DNA of 64,000 nt from NCBI GenBank assembly GCA_045627405.1, contig JAZQNP010000092.1:1-64000 (forward strand), read 5' to 3'. This DNA comes from Firm-04 sp045627405. Its GTDB lineage: Bacteria; Bacillota; Clostridia; Oscillospirales; Ruminococcaceae. How positions within the stretch are numbered: the stretch's first letter is position 1; each line of letters opens with the position of its first letter. The notes beneath the pieces were generated by a model, which saw nothing but the letters and a program-made list of their open reading frames with translations, made no database searches and was not told where the DNA came from. Positions 58,868 to 64,000 of this stretch are shown piece by piece. The translations under genes and the position numbers were made by a program.

Positions 58868-59461
58868 TCATCCCATACCTGAAAACGCGAGAAAACTCAG
58901 AGAAACAATAGATGCTGCAATCAAGGTTGCCGGAACGCCCTTGAACATTTCCGGAATATCTGAGCTTTCCAACCGGTTTCGTACACCAGCAAAAATCAGA
59001 AGAGCCAAAGTAAAACCGATTCCGGCACAGGCTGCATAGAGCAGAGCTTTCAGATAACCGGTTGAGAATTGAGCGGAAGATGCAAACTGATCAATATTCA
59101 GCAGCGTTACTCCGAGAACCGCGCAGTTCGTTGTAATCAGCGGCAGATAAATACCCAGTGCCTTATGCAGCGGGGGAATTACCTTTTTTAAGACAATTTC
59201 CACAAGCTGTACAAACAGCGCAATCACCAGAATGAATGTCATTGTTTGCAGGTAAGCAAGCCCCATCGGTGCAAGCAGCAGCATATAGATCGGATAGGTG
59301 ATCGCAGTGGAACAGACCATTACGAAGATGACAGCCGTTCCCATGCCGAGGCTGTTTCCAATATCCTTGGATACGCCGAGAAACGGACAGCATCCCATAA
59401 ATTTCGACAGAACAAAATTGTCTGTCAGAATTGCGGAAAGTACGATTGCACAGATACTCAC
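58868..59461 (-). CDS. rnfA: Rnf complex subunit A
   Basis: 197 residues, six TM helices. Conserved segments are LTDNFVLSKFMGCCPFLGVS and LPLITTNCAVLGVTLLN, with the membrane cysteines thought to hold an iron-sulfur site shared with RnfE. It starts with GTG at 59461, overlapping the rnfE stop (GTGA); upstream codons in the frame do not belong. Confidence 0.94.
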   Translation of the reverse strand: MSICAIVLSAILTDNFVLSKFMGCCPFLGVSKDIGNSLGMGTAVIFVMVCSTAITYPIYMLLLAPMGLAYLQTMTFILVIALFVQLVEIVLKKVIPPLHKALGIYLPLITTNCAVLGVTLLNIDQFASSAQFSTGYLKALLYAACAGIGFTLALLIFAGVRNRLESSDIPEMFKGVPATLIAASIVSLSFLAFSGMG

Positions 59462-60129
59462 TGTGAACAGCCCCCTTTCGCAGCAGCGCAGGTATCCGCT
59501 AACGGACAGCCCTGACAACCGACAGTACGCGGTGCCTCGCGGTGTGCCAGCTTGCTGATGACTGCAATGACGCAGCCCAGAACAAAGAATCCGCCGGGCG
59601 CAAGTGTCAGAACGGAAACCGAGTATTCTCCGGTAAGCGGAATGCCGAACCATGTACCGGCTCCGAGTATTTCGCGTAATGAGCCGACAATCAGCAGCGA
59701 TAGCGTAAATCCGACGCCCATTCCTGCACCGTCAAGTGCGGAACGAAGAACATTGTTTTTACAGGCGAACATCTCCGCTCTGCCGAGAATAATGCAGTTC
59801 ACGGTAATGAGAGATAAAAATGTTCCGAGTGCCGTATACAGCTCCGGCAGATAGCCGTGCATTAGAAATTCGATCAGCGTCACTAAGCCAGCAATAATGA
59901 CAATGTATGCCGGCAGCTTCACTGATTTTGGAATGACTTTTCGCAGCGCGGAGATGACAACATTGGAGCCGATCAGGACAAATGTTGTGGCGAGACCCAT
60001 GCCGAGTGCATTTTTTGCCTCCTGTGTGACGGCAAGCGTCGGACACATGCCGAGCAGCCCGACGAGATTTGGATTTTCACGCAGAATGCCTTTGGTGAAT
60101 TCAGAGGACAGCGGTGTTTTATTTTCCAT
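59458..60129 (-). CDS. rnfE: Rnf complex subunit E
   Basis: 223 residues, six TM helices, homologous to RnfA in inverted topology. Conserved segments are NPNLVGLLGMCPTLAVT and LSLITVNCIILGRAEMFA. The cysteine-rich C-terminus (CQGCPLADTCAAAKGGC) may hold a metal or disulfides. The ATG at 60129 follows AGGAGG. It overlaps rnfG by 11 bases. Confidence 0.94.
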   Translation of the reverse strand: MENKTPLSSEFTKGILRENPNLVGLLGMCPTLAVTQEAKNALGMGLATTFVLIGSNVVISALRKVIPKSVKLPAYIVIIAGLVTLIEFLMHGYLPELYTALGTFLSLITVNCIILGRAEMFACKNNVLRSALDGAGMGVGFTLSLLIVGSLREILGAGTWFGIPLTGEYSVSVLTLAPGGFFVLGCVIAVISKLAHREAPRTVGCQGCPLADTCAAAKGGCSQ

Positions 60130-60640
60130 TTTTAATCGCCTCCTCATGTTCTATGTAGGTTCTGAGCGCGAGATCAACTGCATTCCGGATGCCGGAAGAA
60201 GATTTTGTTGCACCGGAAACGGCATCGTATTCCGAACCGGGTGTGTTCCGCCCGATAAACTGCGAGAGAAACGCGTCTTGCTGCACTTTGTCAGCTTGTG
60301 TCGGAGAATCTTCAATCGAGACAATGCAGACACCGCTGACGCTGCCGCTGGAATCCAGTCCGATCAGGAGATGTTGACCGTCCTTTTCGTATCCTGTCGA
60401 TGTCACATCAAAAATGATGCGCCCTGCTGCATCTGTGATGACCTGATTGATGCCCTCAAAATTCTGTTCCAAAGGTGTGTAATCAGATTCTCCGAAGGCT
60501 TCTGTCAGGCTTTGCTGTAAGCGTTCTTCTTCTGCGGCGGCAATGGTATCTGCGGTCAGGTCGTTTGCAAATGCGAGCGCGCCGCAGACAAATGCGCAGA
60601 TCAGTGTCAGTACTAGCGGTGCTTTGACGGCATCAGGCAT
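60119..60640 (-). CDS. rnfG: Rnf complex subunit G (covalent FMN)
   Basis: 173 residues. One N-terminal TM helix and an extracytoplasmic FMN-binding domain. The flavinylation motif is DAVSGATKSSSGI, with FMN linked to the Thr. The ATG at 60640 overlaps the rnfD stop by 8 bases. Confidence 0.94.
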   Translation of the reverse strand: MPDAVKAPLVLTLICAFVCGALAFANDLTADTIAAAEEERLQQSLTEAFGESDYTPLEQNFEGINQVITDAAGRIIFDVTSTGYEKDGQHLLIGLDSSGSVSGVCIVSIEDSPTQADKVQQDAFLSQFIGRNTPGSEYDAVSGATKSSSGIRNAVDLALRTYIEHEEAIKNGK

Positions 60641-61559
60641 TGTTCTGCACCTCCTTTTTGGCAAGATCAGTGCCGAACGGTCTGCTTGCAGTTATCCGGT
60701 CAATATACGGTGTCAGAAGATTCATCAGCAGGATAGAGAACGAAACACCCTCCGGATACCCGCCGAACTGACGGATGACAAATGTCAGACAGCCGCAGCC
60801 GATGCCAAACAGCAGCTTTCCTTTGGCAGTCAGCGGGGTGGTGACATAATCCGTTGCCATAAAGACAGCACCGAGCATCAGCCCGCCGGAGAGAACCTGT
60901 GAGAGCGGATTGTTTCCTGCAATCCATGTGCAGAGTGCAAAGCTGCCGATGAAACTGATCGGTGCAGCAGGGGAGATGATTCCGCGCAGACAGAGATAGA
61001 TTCCGCCGAGCAGCAGTCCGAGTGCGCAGGTTTCTCCGATGCAGCCGGCAGTATTGCCGAAAAGAAGATCCCAGTAGGTTTCCTCAGCACCGGTCAGCGG
61101 CGTCGCTGAGGAAACTGCATCCGTGTGAGGAAACCGGAATGTTGTCATGGTCGAAGTGAACGAGAGCATCAGTACAATGCGTGCGACCACTGTCGGATTT
61201 GCAAAATTTTGTCCCAAACCGCCGAAAAGCTGTTTTACGATTACGATTGCAACAAAGCTTCCGATTGCAGCCTGCCAATACGGAAGATCCGGCGGCAGAT
61301 TCATGCCAAGCAGCAGACCGGTCACAGCCGCACTGAGATCACCGATCGTCTGCGGCCGCTTCATAAGAATGCGGCAGAGAAATTCAAATAAAACAGCAGA
61401 GCCGGTCGTTACGAGCAAGAGGATGAGCGCGCGCATACCAAAGTTCATACAGCCCGCCAGCGCGGCAGGGAGCAGTGCCAGCAGTACACAAAGCATAATA
61501 TGCCATGTCGGAAGCGGCGCACGTTCATGCGGTGACGCTGCAACAAGCAACTGATTCAT
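60633..61559 (-). CDS. rnfD: Rnf complex subunit D (covalent FMN)
   Basis: 308 residues with about nine TM helices. The covalent FMN site is expected in DAVSSATPL (Thr). PPDLPYWQAAIGSFVAIVIV and FMATDYVTTPLTAKGK are conserved blocks. It forms part of the ion-translocating membrane core. It starts 13 bases after rnfC. Confidence 0.94.
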   Translation of the reverse strand: MNQLLVAASPHERAPLPTWHIMLCVLLALLPAALAGCMNFGMRALILLLVTTGSAVLFEFLCRILMKRPQTIGDLSAAVTGLLLGMNLPPDLPYWQAAIGSFVAIVIVKQLFGGLGQNFANPTVVARIVLMLSFTSTMTTFRFPHTDAVSSATPLTGAEETYWDLLFGNTAGCIGETCALGLLLGGIYLCLRGIISPAAPISFIGSFALCTWIAGNNPLSQVLSGGLMLGAVFMATDYVTTPLTAKGKLLFGIGCGCLTFVIRQFGGYPEGVSFSILLMNLLTPYIDRITASRPFGTDLAKKEVQNNA

Positions 61560-61571
61560 CGCTGCACCTCC

Positions 61572-62849
61572 TTATGTTTTCGGTAACAGCTGTTTTGCCA
61601 GCTGATGTGATTCGGCAAGCGGACGTCTGGCAGGGCAGACATACGAACAGCATCCGCAGTTGATGCAGAGCCGGAGGTGATGGCTTTCCAACGCGGCAAT
61701 ATCCTTCGTGCGAAATGCGCGTTCCAGCTCCATCGGCATCAGCTTCATGGGACAGGCTCTCATACATCTGCCGCAGCGAATACACGCAGATGCTTTCTGT
61801 GTTTTTACGGTTTTCATTGCGAGCAGCCCGTTTTGCTGCTTGGTAACCGGCAGATCAAGCGAAAACAGAGAGACGCCCATCATCGGACCGCCGCTGAATA
61901 ATTGCTTGACTGATTCTAAATCACATTCCGCGAATTTCAGCAGATCACGCAGCGGCGTACCGATCGGGACACGCAGATTGCAGGGCTTGTTGACTGCATC
62001 GCCGTCTACTGTCACAACACGTTCCACCAGCGGAATTCCCGTCTGACTGTAACGGTAAAGATAGGCACAGGTACTGATATTCAAAACAATGACACCGATG
62101 TCGGCAGGAATCTTCCCTTCCGGAACCACTCTGCCGCAGGTGTGATAAATCAATACTTTTTCTGCGCCCTGCGGATAGACCGGCGGAAGCGGAACCACAG
62201 ACACATCCACGAACTCCTTGCATGCCTCGGTAAGCTGCCGGATGGCAGCGGGTTTGTTGGATTCGATGCCGATACGAGTTTCTTTGATGTTAAGTAATTT
62301 CATCAGCAGACAAACCCCGCCGAGGATTTCTTCCGGTGCTTCGATCATCTGACGACAGTCGGTAGTCAGATACGGTTCGCATTCTGCGCCGTTTAAGATG
62401 AGCATATCAATCTTTTGTTTTGCATTGAGCTTGATATGTGTCGGAAAGCCGGCACCGCCCAGGCCGACACAGCCGGAAGCACGGACAGCGTTCAGCAGAT
62501 CTTCTTTCGTCTCGATGACAGGTGCCGAACACATTGGAGAAAGTGTTTGTTTTCCGTCCGGTTCAATCTCGATACAGGGGACAAGCGCGCCGTTAATGGT
62601 CTGATACTGTGTGACAGCAGTGACTGTTCCGGAGACACTGGAATGAATCGGTGCAGAGAATTCGCCCTGCATCTCACCGATTTTTTCTCCGACCGTCACC
62701 GTATCGCGCTGTTTTACAATCGGTACGCACGGTGCGCCCATATGCATTTGCATCGGGATACGAACGAGTTTCGGCAGCGGGATGCACTCTGTCATCTTTG
62801 CTTCCGTATGCTTTCTATGCGGTAAATGGATCCCGTTCAATCGTTTCAT
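61572..62849 (-). CDS. rnfC: Rnf complex subunit C (NADH-binding)
   Basis: 425 residues. GLGGAGFPTHIKL and NGAECEPYLTTD are the NADH/FMN-binding part. Two 4Fe-4S sites near the C-terminus are CIRCGRCMRACP and CINCGCCSYVCP. It delivers electrons to NAD+ on the cytoplasmic face. First gene of the rnfCDGEAB operon, AAGGAG precedes the start region. No clear promoter lies in the 41 bases before the hairpin at 62891, so transcription must start further upstream. Confidence 0.95.
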   Translation of the reverse strand: MKRLNGIHLPHRKHTEAKMTECIPLPKLVRIPMQMHMGAPCVPIVKQRDTVTVGEKIGEMQGEFSAPIHSSVSGTVTAVTQYQTINGALVPCIEIEPDGKQTLSPMCSAPVIETKEDLLNAVRASGCVGLGGAGFPTHIKLNAKQKIDMLILNGAECEPYLTTDCRQMIEAPEEILGGVCLLMKLLNIKETRIGIESNKPAAIRQLTEACKEFVDVSVVPLPPVYPQGAEKVLIYHTCGRVVPEGKIPADIGVIVLNISTCAYLYRYSQTGIPLVERVVTVDGDAVNKPCNLRVPIGTPLRDLLKFAECDLESVKQLFSGGPMMGVSLFSLDLPVTKQQNGLLAMKTVKTQKASACIRCGRCMRACPMKLMPMELERAFRTKDIAALESHHLRLCINCGCCSYVCPARRPLAESHQLAKQLLPKT

Positions 62850-62890
62850 CGCAAATATGTCTCTCCTTATTTCTATGCAAAAACAGCAGT

Positions 62891-62940
62891 ATCTCCGGCG
62901 GCGTTTTTACGGATTTCGTGCCGCCGGAGATATATTTTTT
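62891..62940. terminator. Strong hairpin between the XRE regulator gene and rnfC
   Basis: A 12-bp perfect stem (ATCTCCGGCGGC with GCCGCCGGAGAT). On the plus strand it is followed by ATATTTTTTATTTTTA, on the minus strand by ACTGCTGTTTTTG. It can terminate the regulator transcript and might attenuate read-through into rnf. Confidence 0.8.
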
Positions 62941-62994
62941 ATTTTTATATGTTCGGGGACTATCTTTTTTTGTGATCCTGTGGTATAATAGAAC

Positions 62995-63708
62995 TCAGGA
63001 TCTGCGCTGCGGCTGCAATTCGTCACGCGTTCTGGTGATGCTGTCCTCACTGATCTTAATCAGATTCAGCAGGGAAGATGCATATTCCTCGAAGTCCTCT
63101 GAAAGCGTTGCAGTTGTGACATACAAAGTTTCAGTATCTTCGACAGCATCATTTGTGCCGAGCGCGATGCCGCTGGATGCGGCTTTGATATTTGATTCAT
63201 TGAGTGAAATGATTGCATTCGCGCTGTCGTTCGCAACAACCTTCGGCACTCGGAAGAGCTTCTGGTCGTTGTGCGGGCAGGCATTATAAATAATGCGGAA
63301 CAGCTTATAGACCGACAGCATCAGATATGAGGATACCTCTCGGATCAAAGTGACCGAATTGGCACGCTGCGAGAAAGAAAACAGCAGACTGATAGAATTG
63401 TTGATGATCTTACGGTAAAAGCGAATCGCCTCATTGGAAGGCATCTCGTTGTTTCCGTCGTCATCGGGGATTTCTTCCAGAGTCAGTGTTTTTCCGCCCG
63501 GCTCCGGTGTTCTTCCGAGCAGATAATCGCAGGATACATTATAATAGTCTGCGATGCGGACCAGAAAATCCAGTCCGCATTCCCGGATGCCTTTCTCATA
63601 GTGAGAAAGCAGTGCCTGCGAAATGCCGAGATCTTTTGCAGCCTTTTTCTGGCTGATCTTACGTTCTTTTCTTTGCAGCGCGATGATGCGCGGAAAATCG
63701 TCATTCAT
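62995..63708 (-). CDS. XRE-family transcriptional regulator
   Basis: 237 residues. N-terminal helix-turn-helix (ISQKKAAKDLGISQALLSHY, about 18-38) in the HTH_3 fold, followed by RIADYYNVSCDYLLGR. The C-terminal 150 residues are helical without a recognisable ligand-binding motif (SLLFSFSQRANSV, LFRIIYNACP). It probably binds DNA as a dimer; targets unknown, with the downstream rnf operon the nearest candidate. I chose the ATG at 63708 because the longer frame runs into the promoter. Confidence 0.88.
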   Translation of the reverse strand: MNDDFPRIIALQRKERKISQKKAAKDLGISQALLSHYEKGIRECGLDFLVRIADYYNVSCDYLLGRTPEPGGKTLTLEEIPDDDGNNEMPSNEAIRFYRKIINNSISLLFSFSQRANSVTLIREVSSYLMLSVYKLFRIIYNACPHNDQKLFRVPKVVANDSANAIISLNESNIKAASSGIALGTNDAVEDTETLYVTTATLSEDFEEYASSLLNLIKISEDSITRTRDELQPQRRS

Positions 63709-63774
63709 GAGTTGAATTTCCTTCCCCCTGCGTATTCCATCAGTGTGCTGAGAAATGCACCGATGTACGATTTC

Positions 63775-63803
63775 ATTATATAACAATCAGTATAATTTGT
63801 AAA
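63775..63803 (-). promoter_or_regulatory. Promoter of the XRE regulator gene
   Basis: On the minus strand, TTTACA (63803-63798), 17 bases, TATAAT (63780-63775). Confidence 0.82.
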
Positions 63804-63894
63804 GAGGAAAACAGAAAAAATATCCGACAAATTTTCATTCGTTTTTTTGTATATATCGTCAACGCCGTTTTCAATCGGCAGAAAGGATACTTTT

Positions 63895-64000
63895 ATGCGC
63901 AACTACCATATTTCCATGTACCGGCACGGCAGAACCAATGCCAATGATAAGGGGCAGTATATCGGCACAACGGATCTTCCCTTGAATAACCTTGGAAGAA
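63895..64000 (+). CDS. Histidine phosphatase (phosphoglycerate mutase-like) family protein, partial
   Basis: The first 35 codons only, cut by the window edge. The catalytic motif RHGRTNANDKGQYIGTTDLP, followed by LNNLG, matches the RHG(Q/E)T pattern of the phosphoglycerate mutase/CobC-like superfamily. CobC-type alpha-ribazole phosphatase is one possibility; the visible part does not decide. GAAAGGA precedes the ATG at 63895. Confidence 0.8.
   Translation, partial: MRNYHISMYRHGRTNANDKGQYIGTTDLPLNNLGR

Noticed and set aside
62651..63289. 212-codon plus-strand frame spanning rnfC and the XRE gene
   Set aside because: It overlaps both genes antisense, crosses the strong hairpin and has no ribosome binding site.

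Overview
The window looks like a chromosomal segment of an anaerobic, fibre-degrading Firmicute close to Ruminococcus (Oscillospiraceae). The evidence is five dockerin-bearing plant cell wall enzymes, a class B-like sortase, anaerobic ribonucleotide reductase, an Rnf complex, the [FeFe]-hydrogenase maturase HydF, a spoIIA (sigma-F) operon and typical low-GC Gram-positive promoters (TTGACA, 17 bases, TATAAT, often with an upstream TG). This assignment is inferred from gene content; no 16S rRNA is present. I recognised no tRNA, rRNA, CRISPR array or complete insertion sequence.

Layout. 1-771: remnant of a minus-strand gene and a repeat-rich stretch that may be the edge of a mobile element. 772-2751: dockerin GH26 mannanase. 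2984-9256: one very long surface-protein reading frame (zinc ribbons, membrane helices, thrombospondin-3-like repeats, VWA, alpha/beta-hydrolase) broken by two in-frame stop codons. 9333-13836: lipoprotein with a permuted papain-like fold plus an ABC exporter. 13988-16257: thioredoxin reductase, DUF1292 protein and a YihY-type membrane protein. 16437-20095: nadB, nadC and an SGNH lipoprotein. 20322-23017: nrdD-nrdG behind a pair of NrdR boxes. 23165-27819: dockerin CE4 deacetylase facing a dockerin GH10 xylanase. 28078-34902: atpIBEFHAGDC. 34935-37345: small membrane protein and dockerin GH5 cellulase. 37403-40526: hydF, a PheB-like ACT protein, hom. 40583-48107 (minus): dockerin CE2 esterase, permuted SpoIID-like protein, sortase, CinA-C amidase, aminotransferase. 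48291-49717: spoIIAA-spoIIAB-sigF. 49766-52832 (minus): a sensor-regulator fusion and thrH. 53031-57987: SGNH lipoprotein, parS-like site, HAD phosphatase, and a large PAS protein that looks like a dead hybrid histidine kinase. 58054-62849 (minus): rnfCDGEAB. 62995-63708 (minus): XRE regulator. 63895-64000: start of a histidine phosphatase.

How it fits together. The extracellular enzymes attack mannan, xylan, cellulose and acetyl decorations and would dock onto a scaffoldin, with the sortase as a plausible anchor for surface proteins. Energy conservation is represented by Rnf and an ATP synthase whose c subunit has the two-carboxylate Na+ motif, which suggests a sodium circuit. The points most worth a second look are the interrupted giant surface gene, the circularly permuted SpoIID domain, the degenerate hybrid kinase, the periplasmic-binding/GGDEF/AraC fusion, the Na+-type c subunit beside an Rnf operon, and the parS-like palindrome.
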